The notes under the pieces were generated by a model, which saw only the letters and a list, made by a program, of their open reading frames with translations, made no database searches and had not been told where the DNA came from. 42,125 bases of DNA from an uncultured Myxococcales bacterium (GTDB taxonomy: Bacteria > Myxococcota_A > Polyangia > Polyangiales > Polyangiaceae), in NCBI GenBank assembly GCA_937872925.1, contig CALMUT010000182.1, positions 1 through 42,125 on the forward strand, given 5' to 3'. Both the position numbers and the translations under genes were made by a program. Shown here piece after piece: positions 27,318 through 35,314 of the stretch (the stretch's first letter is position 1; the number at the start of each line of letters is the position of its first letter).

Positions 27318-28094
27318 ATGCGCCAAATCTCTGTTGCTGCCGTGGTCTTGCTACTGGGGTGCGGTTCTTCGGCCGTGTCCGGACCCGGCACAGAGGACGG
27401 TGGCGCGGGGTTCGGCGCCTCTTCGTCGGACGCCGCGACGGGCGGGACCGCTGGCGTCGGTGGGGTGGGTGGTTCTTCGGGAGCCGGCGGCGCGGGCGGC
27501 GTGGGAGGCGCTGGTGGCGGGGACGCAAGTCTGCCTCTGCCAGGTCCGTCCCTCGGAAGCTTCAAGCTCACGTATTATTGGGTGACCACAGAAGCCGAAC
27601 ACACCGGGACGAAGAGCACCAAGCTGTACGACCCGGCGTGCAAAGTGCTTGCGACAGTGAGCGCCGGCTTTGCCAGTGCCCTGAAGCTGGAGGGAACCGG
27701 GCGCCTCGCTGATGGCCGCCTTCTGAACTACGACGGCCCCTGCGCTTGTCCGCTGACGCCCTGCTACTTCGAGGCGGACGCGCAGCACCCTTGGGGCTAT
27801 GGCGTGCAGAACCGAGCGCTTGCGCCATTTCGGTCCATCGCGGTGGACAAGAGCGTCATCGCGATCGGAACGCCCATCTACGTCGCGGAGTTGGACGGCG
27901 TGGCCATGCCCGGCGACGCGAGCTACGGAGCGTTTGTGCACGACGGTTGCGTAACGGCTGACGACGTTGGCGGCGGGATCAACGGCGCGCACATCGACTT
28001 CTTCGCGGCCCTCAAGGCGCACTATCAGAGCTTGGACGCCGCCCTTGGATTGAGTAGTGTGACGCTATACGGGGGCGGCGCGCGCTGTCCGTGA
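27318..28094 (+). CDS. Lipoprotein with 3D (MltA-like) domain
   Basis: The 258-residue protein has a signal with lipobox LLGC (Cys15) and a Gly/Ser/Ala linker (about 20-70). The C-terminal domain (about 80-258) has the '3D' pattern of the double-psi barrel shared by MltA and Rpf-type proteins: [17 protein letters not shown], then [20 protein letters not shown]. The conserved Asp residues sit where lytic transglycosylases of this fold keep their catalytic Asp. Likely role: cleavage or remodelling of peptidoglycan from a lipid-anchored position. A longer frame upstream crosses uvrB and is not used. Confidence 0.85.
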   Translation: MRQISVAAVVLLLGCGSSAVSGPGTEDGGAGFGASSSDAATGGTAGVGGVGGSSGAGGAGGVGGAGGGDASLPLPGPSLGSFKLTYYWVTTEAEHTGTKSTKLYDPACKVLATVSAGFASALKLEGTGRLADGRLLNYDGPCACPLTPCYFEADAQHPWGYGVQNRALAPFRSIAVDKSVIAIGTPIYVAELDGVAMPGDASYGAFVHDGCVTADDVGGGINGAHIDFFAALKAHYQSLDAALGLSSVTLYGGGARCP

Positions 28095-28107
28095 CTGTGC
28101 CCGGCGG

Positions 28108-29409
28108 TTAGGGATCGACAGACAGACCCAAAGAGCGGCGTGCGGCCGTTGCCAGCGTCTCTGCGGTCAGCGGTTTCAGCAAGAAGGCGTCCGCGCCCAG
28201 GCCCGCGAGCACTTTCCAGTCTGCGGCGCCGCCGACCGCGGTCATCACGACAACTCGCGGAGCAGCCGGTTCGGACGCCAATGCGGCGACGATTTCCATC
28301 GCGCTCATTTCGGGCATGTCCAGGTCCAGCAGCGCCAGATCGCAGCCCGGATCCTGAATGGCGCGATACGCTTCTGCGCCGTCCCGCGCGAGGATAAGTG
28401 TGGCTTGAGGCAGCGCATCGGCGACCGCGCAGCGCGCGAACTCCAAAAACTCCGCGTCGTCGTCTGCAATGACGATGCGTTGTGCTCGCATGGGCGCGGC
28501 CACGGACGTGCGCGCATTTTGCAGTGCCTGCAAAAACTCCATAGCGCTGGCTGGGCGATCCATGGGGGCCTTGGAAAGTGCCGCTAGAATGACACCGTCG
28601 AACGCCGTGCTCAGGTCGTCGCGTAGGCTACTTGGCGACGGAGGCGTCGCACTGGTGTGTTGCGCAAGCACTTCCATCACGGAGCTGCCGGTAAATGGCA
28701 GTTGGCCTGTGAATAGCTCGAATGCGAGCACGCCCAACTGGTACACGTCCGTGCGTGGCGCGAGGGCTGGAGCGAGCTGCTGGCCTAGGATCTGCTCTGG
28801 CGCCATGTAGTCCGGAGTGCCTGCTGTGCCAAAGGCGCCGCTGGCCTTACCCTGCAACATGCGCGCGAGGCCCAGGTCTGCCACTGCTACGCGGAATCCA
28901 GGGCCGATCAGAATATTCGCGGGTTTGAGATCCCGATGCACGGCGCCCGCCCTGTGGATGGCATGTACGCCCGAGCAAATTTGTCGAAGGATGCCCAAGG
29001 CTTCATCGGGAGCGAGAACGCCAGCGGTGGCGAGCCAGTCACTCAGACTCCGCCCCGGCACAAACTCCATGACGAAATAGGGCTGCCCATCGAGCTCCCC
29101 GAACGCGTGGATGCTCACGACATTTTCGTGCCGCACCTTCGCCATGGCGCGGGCCTCGGTCACAAAACGTCCGCGGAAACTGGGATCTGCGGTGACCTGT
29201 GCGCCTAGAAGCTTGATGGCCACATCGCGATCGAGCGCCTTGTCGAGAGCGAGCCACACTTGGCCCATCGCGCCCCGACCGATCTCGCGTGAAAGCGCAT
29301 ACTTCCCGTCCACCAGGACACCAGGCGCGAAGCCATCAGCTGACTTCGCGTCCGCGATTTCCGCATCAGCGGAGAATTCCGCCGTATCCGCCGATTTTCG
29401 GTCAGCCAC
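28108..29409 (-). CDS. Ser/Thr protein kinase fused to a receiver domain
   Basis: The 433-residue protein starts at GTG 29409. The N-terminal kinase (about 37-300) has GRGAMGQV (44-51), catalytic Lys66 (VAIK), Glu85, HRDLKPAN (158-165), DLG in place of DFG (Asp178) and APE (203-205), so it looks active. It is followed by a CheY-like receiver (about 309-426) with Asp316-318, phosphoacceptor Asp362 (LLDLDMP), Thr390 and Lys412. No membrane helix is present, so the enzyme is cytoplasmic. Probably a two-component phosphorelay controls, or is read by, the eukaryote-like kinase. No clear ribosome site; TAGGCT ends nine bases before the GTG. The neighbouring minus-strand genes are a 25-Cys protein and argC. 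Confidence 0.92.
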   Translation of the reverse strand: MADRKSADTAEFSADAEIADAKSADGFAPGVLVDGKYALSREIGRGAMGQVWLALDKALDRDVAIKLLGAQVTADPSFRGRFVTEARAMAKVRHENVVSIHAFGELDGQPYFVMEFVPGRSLSDWLATAGVLAPDEALGILRQICSGVHAIHRAGAVHRDLKPANILIGPGFRVAVADLGLARMLQGKASGAFGTAGTPDYMAPEQILGQQLAPALAPRTDVYQLGVLAFELFTGQLPFTGSSVMEVLAQHTSATPPSPSSLRDDLSTAFDGVILAALSKAPMDRPASAMEFLQALQNARTSVAAPMRAQRIVIADDDAEFLEFARCAVADALPQATLILARDGAEAYRAIQDPGCDLALLDLDMPEMSAMEIVAALASEPAAPRVVVMTAVGGAADWKVLAGLGADAFLLKPLTAETLATAARRSLGLSVDP

Positions 29410-29454
29410 AACAAAGGCAGCCTAGTGTGGCGACGGAGTTTGGCAAGCTGGCCG

Positions 29455-29901
29455 TTACGGACAGTCTCCGCAGGCGATCACATTGCCCGGGCAGGATTGC
29501 GCAGCATGCAACTTGCACTGCACCGCGCACGGTTCTTTGCTTTGGCACTGAACGCTACACGTCTCCTGGCATGTGACGGTGCAGCCCTTCGCGCCATCAC
29601 AGCGAATGCTGCTGCGCCGACCCACTTCGGCACGGCAAGTTCCCGAGCTGCCGCACTGAACACTGCAATCCGCGCCGCAAGCGAAGTCGCAGACGTGGTC
29701 CCGTTCGCATACCAGCCCGCAGTCTTTCTCGCACTCCAGGGTGCAAGCTTGGATTTCCGGTCGGCACTGGCACCCGCCTCCAGAGCAAACGCAGTCGTTG
29801 TCGTTGCAGTTTTCGTCGCGTTGACTGTCTTCGCATGCCGCGCCAACCAGCGCCGGGGAGAGCAGCAGCAAACCTGCGAGATACGCGCGCGCAGCTCTCA
29901 T
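29455..29901 (-). CDS. Secreted 25-cysteine protein
   Basis: The 148-residue product has a signal peptide (about 1-22, LLLLSPALVGAA), with a Cys at 23 that may be lipidated, although the lipobox GAAC is not canonical. The mature part is almost only short Cys loops with spacing of 3-7 residues (for example CTLECEKDCGLVCERDHVC and CQETCSVQC); I count 25 Cys in all. This suggests a tightly disulfide-bonded or metal-binding extracellular protein; no named family. The gene lies between argC (18-base gap) and the kinase-receiver gene. Confidence 0.7.
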   Translation of the reverse strand: MRAARAYLAGLLLLSPALVGAACEDSQRDENCNDNDCVCSGGGCQCRPEIQACTLECEKDCGLVCERDHVCDFACGADCSVQCGSSGTCRAEVGRRSSIRCDGAKGCTVTCQETCSVQCQSKEPCAVQCKLHAAQSCPGNVIACGDCP

Positions 29902-29919
29902 GCTTTCACTCGGGCAAGC

Positions 29920-30996
29920 TCAAGGGTAGAGCGCAATCTGCGGCAAGCCGGCGGCGCCCGGCCAGCCCAGCGAGAGATTGAGGGCCTGCACCGCCTGGGC
30001 CGAAGCGCCCCGGGCAAGATTGTCGATCGCAGCGACCGCGACGACCATGTGCGTGCGCGCGTCCATGGCATATCCGACTTGTGCGCGGGCTGAGCCGCGC
30101 ACGAATAGTGTGTCCGGCCAAGTGTCTGCCGGCAACACGGTCACCAGACCTGCAGCGTATTTGGCGCTTGCTGCCGCGCGACAGTCCTCGGCGCTCACGT
30201 TTTTGCGTAGGCGCGCGTACGCCGTGGTGAGGATGCCGCGGCTCATGGGAACGAGGTGGGGCGTGAAAGTCACCTGTACGTCCTGTTTGGCGGCGCGGGA
30301 TAGCTCTTGTTCGATCTCTGGGATGTGTCGATGCGTTCCGGCTACCTTGTAGGGGCGCAGTCCTTCCGCGGCCTCGGGGAAATGGGAGCTTTGGCTGAGG
30401 GCCTTGCCCGCTCCGGACACGCCACTTTTTGCGTCGATGATGATGGGGGCGACCTCGACCAGCGACGCTTCTAGCAGGGGCGCTAGAGCGACAATGGCGC
30501 TCGTGGGGTAGCAACCCGGCGCGGCGATCAACCGCGCGCCACGCAGTTCTTCCGCGTGCCATTCGGGCTGGCCGTAGACCGCGGCAGAAATATGCTCTGG
30601 TTTGGGATGCGCCCCGTACCATTTCTCGTACGTGGCCACGTCCCGCAGTCGATAGTCCGCGGACAAGTCAACGACGATGAGCCCGGCGTCGTAAAGCGCC
30701 GCCCCGGCGCGCGCACTGGCGCCGTGGGGGAGCGCGGTGAAGACAACGTCCATGCGCGGCGGGAGCTGGGCCGCTTGCTCTGGCTCGAACGTCTCGATTA
30801 CGAGATCTGCAATGCTCGGAACTCCGCGGGTGGAGGGCAGCGCTTGCCCGAGAGTTTGGCCTGCCGTTTCGCGCGCCGCCACGTACACCAATTCGAGCTG
30901 TGGGTGCGCGTGGACGATTCGAACCAATTCCGCTCCCGTGTACCCGGTGACGCCGACAATACCGACGCGCTGCTTCACGGAGGTTTCGCTTTTCAT
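29920..30996 (-). CDS. argC: N-acetyl-gamma-glutamyl-phosphate reductase
   Basis: The 358-residue protein has the N-terminal NADP-binding motif VGIVGVTGYTGAELVR (11-26), the catalytic Cys162 in AAPGCYPT and THRHIPEI (221-228) at the active-site His. Role: third step of arginine biosynthesis, NADPH-dependent reduction of N-acetylglutamyl-5-phosphate. The ATG at 30996 has AAGGGC upstream; a start six codons earlier is possible. It follows the rplM-rpsI operon on the same strand after a terminator, so it probably has its own promoter. No other arg gene is in the window. Confidence 0.95.
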   Translation of the reverse strand: MKSETSVKQRVGIVGVTGYTGAELVRIVHAHPQLELVYVAARETAGQTLGQALPSTRGVPSIADLVIETFEPEQAAQLPPRMDVVFTALPHGASARAGAALYDAGLIVVDLSADYRLRDVATYEKWYGAHPKPEHISAAVYGQPEWHAEELRGARLIAAPGCYPTSAIVALAPLLEASLVEVAPIIIDAKSGVSGAGKALSQSSHFPEAAEGLRPYKVAGTHRHIPEIEQELSRAAKQDVQVTFTPHLVPMSRGILTTAYARLRKNVSAEDCRAAASAKYAAGLVTVLPADTWPDTLFVRGSARAQVGYAMDARTHMVVAVAAIDNLARGASAQAVQALNLSLGWPGAAGLPQIALYP

Positions 30997-31021
30997 GGTG
31001 CCCTTGCGTAGCAAGGCAGCA

Positions 31022-31062
31022 CAAAAAACGAAAGCGCGCGACGCCGGCCGGCATCGCGCGCT
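31022..31062 (-). terminator. Rho-independent terminator after rpsI
   Basis: On the minus strand a GC-rich stem of nine base pairs (31062-31054 with 31041-31033) with a 12-base loop, itself containing a CCGGCCGG palindrome, is followed by a run of six T residues (31028-31023). It lies directly downstream of rpsI and before argC. Confidence 0.8.
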
Positions 31063-31088
31063 CTTTCCGGCGGCTGCCGGCCCGTGGT

Positions 31089-31484
31089 TTAACGCTTGCT
31101 GTACTGGAAGCGCTTGCGAGCTCCAGGCTGCCCGTACTTCTTGCGCTCCTTCTTGCGCGCGTCGCGGGTCAGGAACCCGGCGCGTTTCAGGGCACGGCGG
31201 CGTTCTGGATCTTCGGTGGTGAGGGCTTTGGCTACGCCGTTGCGTAGCGCTTCCGCCTGAGCACTGTGGCCACCGCCGGCGACGGTGCAGCGCACGTCGT
31301 ATTTGTCGGTCAGCTCCAGCAACTCAAGGGACTGACGGGCGATCATGCGCGTCGTCATCCGTTCGAAGTAAGCGTCAGCATCGACGCCGTTGACGGTAAT
31401 GGCTCCGGAACCCGGAGCAACCCAAACTCGCGCGACCGCGGTCTTGCGTTTGCCAGTGGCGTACGTGAATGCAGTATCAGTCAT
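31089..31484 (-). CDS. rpsI: 30S ribosomal protein S9 (uS9)
   Basis: The 131-residue protein has the S9 features [13 protein letters not shown] near the start, VNG, the [19 protein letters not shown] helix, and the basic C-terminus [14 protein letters not shown] that reaches the ribosomal P site. It is separated from rplM by 17 bases and is clearly co-transcribed. GGAG precedes the ATG. A palindrome CGCCCTATAGGGCG at 31498-31511 covers the rplM stop, just upstream of this ribosome site. Confidence 0.98.
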   Translation of the reverse strand: MTDTAFTYATGKRKTAVARVWVAPGSGAITVNGVDADAYFERMTTRMIARQSLELLELTDKYDVRCTVAGGGHSAQAEALRNGVAKALTTEDPERRRALKRAGFLTRDARKKERKKYGQPGARKRFQYSKR

Positions 31485-31501
31485 GAACTAAACTCCGCGC
31501 C

Positions 31502-31936
31502 CTATAGGGCGAGCGGCTCCGGCTTTTGAGCAGAGTGAGGATGATCCGCACCGCCGTACACCTTCAGTTTCTCGAGCATGTTACGACCGAGAACGCTTTT
31601 GGGCAGCATGCCTTTGACGGCCTTCTCGATAGGCATCTGAGGTTTGTTTGCGACTAGGTGAGCGAAGGTCTTGGCGTGCAAGCCACCCATGTAGCCGCTG
31701 TGCTTGTAGTAGGTCTTCGTCTGCGCCTTGTTGCCAGTCAGCTTCACTTCGCTGGCATTGACGACGATGACGAAATCCCCAGTGTCCACGTGCGGGGTGT
31801 ACGTGGGTTTGTGCTTGCCGGAAAGCAGGGTGGCTACTCTGCTGGCGAGCCGGCCCAGGGGTTGGTCCTTGGCATCAATGACCCACCACCTGCGAGCCTC
31901 CCGCGCGCTGGCGGGTTTTTCGCTGAACGTCCGCAT
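31502..31936 (-). CDS. rplM: 50S ribosomal protein L13 (uL13)
   Basis: The 144-residue protein carries [16 protein letters not shown] near the N-terminus, [18 protein letters not shown] and [13 protein letters not shown], all L13 hallmarks. It is the first gene of the rplM-rpsI operon. The ATG at 31936 is preferred because GAGGA is nine bases upstream; the GTG at 31942 would be too close to it. Confidence 0.98.
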   Translation of the reverse strand: MRTFSEKPASAREARRWWVIDAKDQPLGRLASRVATLLSGKHKPTYTPHVDTGDFVIVVNASEVKLTGNKAQTKTYYKHSGYMGGLHAKTFAHLVANKPQMPIEKAVKGMLPKSVLGRNMLEKLKVYGGADHPHSAQKPEPLAL

Positions 31937-31973
31937 TGTCACTAGTCCTCGGTGTCTGACCCGGGCAATCTGG

Positions 31974-32014
31974 CCGCGGGGGCCCCGACAGCGCTCAGGC
32001 TTCAGGGGCCGCGG
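31974..32014 (-). promoter_or_regulatory. GC-rich hairpin at the 5' end of the rplM leader
   Basis: The transcribed minus strand reads CCGCGGCCCC, an 18-base loop, then GGGGCCCCCGCGG, giving about ten base pairs with a small bulge. With the predicted transcription start near 32008 the hairpin would lie at the very 5' end of the roughly 70-base leader. It could stabilise the mRNA or take part in ribosomal-protein feedback. Confidence 0.4.
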
Positions 32015-32043
32015 TTTTTAGCTTTCTGGGTCCCCTTCGTCAA
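32015..32043 (-). promoter_or_regulatory. Sigma-70-type promoter of rplM-rpsI
   Basis: On the minus strand TTGACG (32043-32038) and TAAAAA (32020-32015) are separated by 17 bases. The -35 box matches consensus in five of six positions and the -10 box in four. It is placed about 80 bases upstream of the rplM start. Confidence 0.65.
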
Positions 32044-32193
32044 GCTCGGCCCTGCGGCCAACAGCCATTCTGAGTCGTCCCAACCCAGCGGCTCGAATTT
32101 TCTTCATTGTTTCGGTATCTTAGCCGCGGGTTTTGGCAATGTTGCATTAGGCCCGTCCGGCTGTGGGTTGGCTATACTGAGAAGCTCTCCGCC

Positions 32194-34113
32194 TTGAAAC
32201 GTGTTCCTCCCAACGTCCGCCTTGCCGAGCGCCTCGCCGCCGAAGGGCAAATCAGCCAGCAGCAATGCGACGCGGCTGCGACTTTTGCACAACACAACGG
32301 AGAACGGATCGAAGAAGCGCTATTGGAAACCGGCGCGCTCGATGAAGCCGCGCTCTTGAAGTACCTCGCGGCGCACCACCAGACTCGCTTCGTATCCACG
32401 GAGAAACTCGGCAAAGCCAAGATCGACAAATTCACTCTGAGCAAGATCCCGCACAAGCTGGCCGAGATGCACGGCGTGTTCCCGGTGCTTTGGGAACCCA
32501 AGACGGGTGTCATCTCGATCGTCACCGCGGATCCGGACGACGCTCCGGCCGTGCAAGACGTGCAGATGGCATCTGAGGCAAAAGATGTGCGTGTCTTCGT
32601 CGGTCGGCCCAAGGCGGTGCGTGCTGCGATTGCCAAGAACTACGCCGGCGACATGCGCGCGTTTGCGCTTTTGGATCGCGCAGGCGCGCCGGACATGCTC
32701 GACGTATTTGACCGTTCCTTGATGGAGACGGGAGGCTTTGTTCTCGAGCGTCAAGGTACAGAGCCGACTCCACAGCCGGCAGACACAGCCACGGCGTCGC
32801 CGGTAAAACAGCCGCTGCCGGATGTGCTTGGAGAGCCGTTTCGAGAAACTCTGAACGTCCTCATTACCATGGTCGAAAGCACCCGCGCCGAGCTGCGCGG
32901 GCATTCTGCTCAAGTGGCGCGCCTCATGCGCCAGACAGCGGAACGCGTCGGTCTCTCCGAGCGCGACAAGGCTGCGGCGATCGTCGCCGGATACTTGCAC
33001 GATCTTGGCAAGATGGGCGCGTACCACCTGACCGCACTCAACGTCGCTGAATACGAGGCGCACCGAACCGCTGCTGCCAAGATGCACACGGCCCCGCTGC
33101 GCATGATGGAGTCCGTGGGGCTCCCGGTCGAAGTCGCGCGCTCCATCGAACACATGTACGAACGTCATGACGGGAAGGGCTTTCCTGAGGAGCAAGCCGG
33201 CAAAGAAATCCCAATCATCGCGCGCTTGCTGGCGATCACCGATACCTATGCAGATCTCACCCAGAATCCGAGGAACCCATACCGCCGAGTGTTGGAACCT
33301 GTGCAGGCCTGTCAGGTCTTGGAGCGATATCGCGGCGGCGTGTTCGACCCGAACCTGGTGGACGTATTCCGCATGATGGTCACGGGGGATGATCTAAAAG
33401 CGCGCCTCTTGGCCACTCGACATCGCGTGCTCCTGCTTGACCCGGACCCGGAAGAGACGACCGTTCTGGAGCTGCGCATGATGGAGCAGGGCTTCCAAGT
33501 GCACGCAGCCCGGGACCCCGAACAGGCTCAGGCGTTACTCGAGTCCGGCGACGTAGAGCTGGTGGTCAGCGAGATGGAACTCGAGGTCGAGGATGGCATC
33601 GCGTTTCTGAAACGGGCGCGTCAAGCCGAGTGGGGAAAGACCTTGCCGTGGGTATTTTTGACGGGGCGCGCCGGCGGCGGGGACGCCCAACGCGCGTTTG
33701 CCGCAGGGGCAGCGGACTACGTGACCAAGCCTTGCAGTGCGGACCTCCTGGTGACCAAGCTCAAACAGATCTTGGAGCGCGAGGCCGGCGCCGGCGGCGG
33801 GCGCGGCGTCAGTGGATCCCTCACAGAAATGAGCCTGCCCGATATGGTGCAGGTCTTGTTTCACGGCAAGAAGACTGGCGCCCTCAAGATCCGCTCTGCG
33901 GGCCGATCTGGCGAGATCCACTTCGTCGGCGGCGACATCTACAACGCATTGTGGGAGGAAGTGCGCGGGTCCGACGCGTTCTACGCCATGCTCACGCTCC
34001 GGGAAGGGGACTTCGTGCTCGACCCGAATTTCCTGTCGGACCAGCGCGTGATCAACGATTCTCCGGACGGGTTGCTGCTGGAAGGCATGCGTCGACTGGA
34101 TGAAGGGCTGTGA
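32194..34113 (+). CDS. Multidomain signalling protein: MshEN, degenerate HD-GYP, pseudo-receiver, DUF4388
   Basis: The start is uncertain; TTG 32194 gives 639 residues beginning just before the first domain. The N-terminal part (about 8-150) resembles the GspE/MshE N-domain (RLAERLAAEGQIS ... LLETGALDE) that binds c-di-GMP in MshE. An HD-GYP-like domain (about 215-395) has HDLGK (269-273) and DGKGFP (326-331). The usual HHE before it is MYE, so two metal-site His are lost. A receiver (about 410-530) has Glu460 at the phosphoacceptor Asp position and keeps Thr490 and Lys512. The C-terminus (about 540-639) is a DUF4388/PATAN domain. It is likely a non-catalytic c-di-GMP or protein-interaction hub. 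A TATACT hexamer lies at 32173-32178. Confidence 0.82.
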   Translation: MKRVPPNVRLAERLAAEGQISQQQCDAAATFAQHNGERIEEALLETGALDEAALLKYLAAHHQTRFVSTEKLGKAKIDKFTLSKIPHKLAEMHGVFPVLWEPKTGVISIVTADPDDAPAVQDVQMASEAKDVRVFVGRPKAVRAAIAKNYAGDMRAFALLDRAGAPDMLDVFDRSLMETGGFVLERQGTEPTPQPADTATASPVKQPLPDVLGEPFRETLNVLITMVESTRAELRGHSAQVARLMRQTAERVGLSERDKAAAIVAGYLHDLGKMGAYHLTALNVAEYEAHRTAAAKMHTAPLRMMESVGLPVEVARSIEHMYERHDGKGFPEEQAGKEIPIIARLLAITDTYADLTQNPRNPYRRVLEPVQACQVLERYRGGVFDPNLVDVFRMMVTGDDLKARLLATRHRVLLLDPDPEETTVLELRMMEQGFQVHAARDPEQAQALLESGDVELVVSEMELEVEDGIAFLKRARQAEWGKTLPWVFLTGRAGGGDAQRAFAAGAADYVTKPCSADLLVTKLKQILEREAGAGGGRGVSGSLTEMSLPDMVQVLFHGKKTGALKIRSAGRSGEIHFVGGDIYNALWEEVRGSDAFYAMLTLREGDFVLDPNFLSDQRVINDSPDGLLLEGMRRLDEGL

Positions 34114-34240
34114 CGGGCTTCGTGAACCATTCGGCGCTCCAAGGGGCAATGTCTGCGGTTTGTCGGTGTTCCCAAAATGCGACGTGCCGAGATCTGCGTG
34201 GGCGTGTTAACCTTTTGAGTCGGGATTAGAGGAGCGTTAC

Positions 34241-35311
34241 GTGCCAAAAACGCCGCCTCCGGTGCTTGGTTTCAACAATAACGTCCGGCACCAGGGGCGT
34301 ATTTTTCATATTCAGACGGAAGACTCGGGCGTCAAACGACCGCACGTGATCACGCATCTATTTGGCGACGGCGGACGGATCCTGAAGACTGCCCGCACCA
34401 ACTACTCGGAACACGTTGGGCGGTCGGACATCGCGCAGGTCGTCCGGCAAATGATGAAGGATCAGCACAAGGCGATGTTCGTCGCTTTGCGCAAAGGCGA
34501 GCTCAATTCGATCATCGAGGAAGCGTTTGGGCCACCCCTCATGGTCGCGCCCGCTCCGGCGCCCGAGCTAGATTCAGCGCCCACCAGTGGGCCACCGCTC
34601 ACGAGCCCCGACGCAGGGCGCCCCGCCGCGGCTGCGGGTTCGGCAACCGAAGCGTCCCCGCCGCCGGAACACACCATTCCTCCCCTCGCGGTACCCGGCC
34701 CCGGCGCCATGCCAGCGGTCGCCGCAGCCACGCAGTCCCGGGGCGCGCCGCCTTCTGCGAGTGCAGCAGCGCCCCCGGGGGCCCCGCGCAGTGTCTCGTC
34801 GCGTCCTGAGAGCAGTCCGGCCGCCCTCGCTCCTTCGGCAGCGCCGAGGGGGACGCCGAGCCAACCCCGGGTTGCGCCTGCTGGCCCCGCTTTGGATTCG
34901 AGCCAGACCCTGCCCTTGGAGCGGGTGCCGACGGGCTCTGAGACTCGGCGCCCGGTTGCCGTTCCGAAACCCAGCGTCCAGCCGGTAGCGGCGACGCGTC
35001 GCCCGGCATCGGCCCCACCGCGTATCGGAACACCCGCAGCGGGCACTCCCTTTGTTGCGCACCCGTCGGACTCGAAGCCACCCGTGCCGATCAGTCGCCC
35101 GCCGTCAGATCCTAACGCTGGACGCTATTCCGTCGTACCCGAAGCCGAACCCGCGGAGCGCTACGCGGTGTCGCGTCCTGCTGCCATCTTCGGCGACGCG
35201 AAGCCGGCGCGGAGCATTTTCGGCGACGACGAAATGGTCGGCGAGAAGTCTTTGGACGAAGTGATTCTTAGCTACCTTGCGGAAGATCTTGAGCAGCCGC
35301 CCCGCAAGTAG
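34241..35311 (+). CDS. Protein with conserved ends and long disordered Pro/Ala linker
   Basis: The 356-residue protein starts at GTG 34241 with AGAGGAG seven bases upstream. The N-terminal 95 residues form a compact domain (GFNNNVRHQGRIFHIQTEDS ... THLFGDGGRILK ... FVALRKGELNSIIEEAF) that I associate with unnamed proteins in myxobacteria. Residues about 98-300 are Pro/Ala/Ser-rich and surely disordered. The last 25 (VGEKSLDEVILSYLAEDLE) form a helix with alternating Leu/Ile and acidic residues. This arrangement suggests an adaptor that tethers two partners. The function is not known. It follows the signalling protein gene after 127 bases and is convergent with the transporter gene by three bases. 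Confidence 0.7.
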   Translation: MPKTPPPVLGFNNNVRHQGRIFHIQTEDSGVKRPHVITHLFGDGGRILKTARTNYSEHVGRSDIAQVVRQMMKDQHKAMFVALRKGELNSIIEEAFGPPLMVAPAPAPELDSAPTSGPPLTSPDAGRPAAAAGSATEASPPPEHTIPPLAVPGPGAMPAVAAATQSRGAPPSASAAAPPGAPRSVSSRPESSPAALAPSAAPRGTPSQPRVAPAGPALDSSQTLPLERVPTGSETRRPVAVPKPSVQPVAATRRPASAPPRIGTPAAGTPFVAHPSDSKPPVPISRPPSDPNAGRYSVVPEAEPAERYAVSRPAAIFGDAKPARSIFGDDEMVGEKSLDEVILSYLAEDLEQPPRK

Positions 35312-35314
35312 GCG

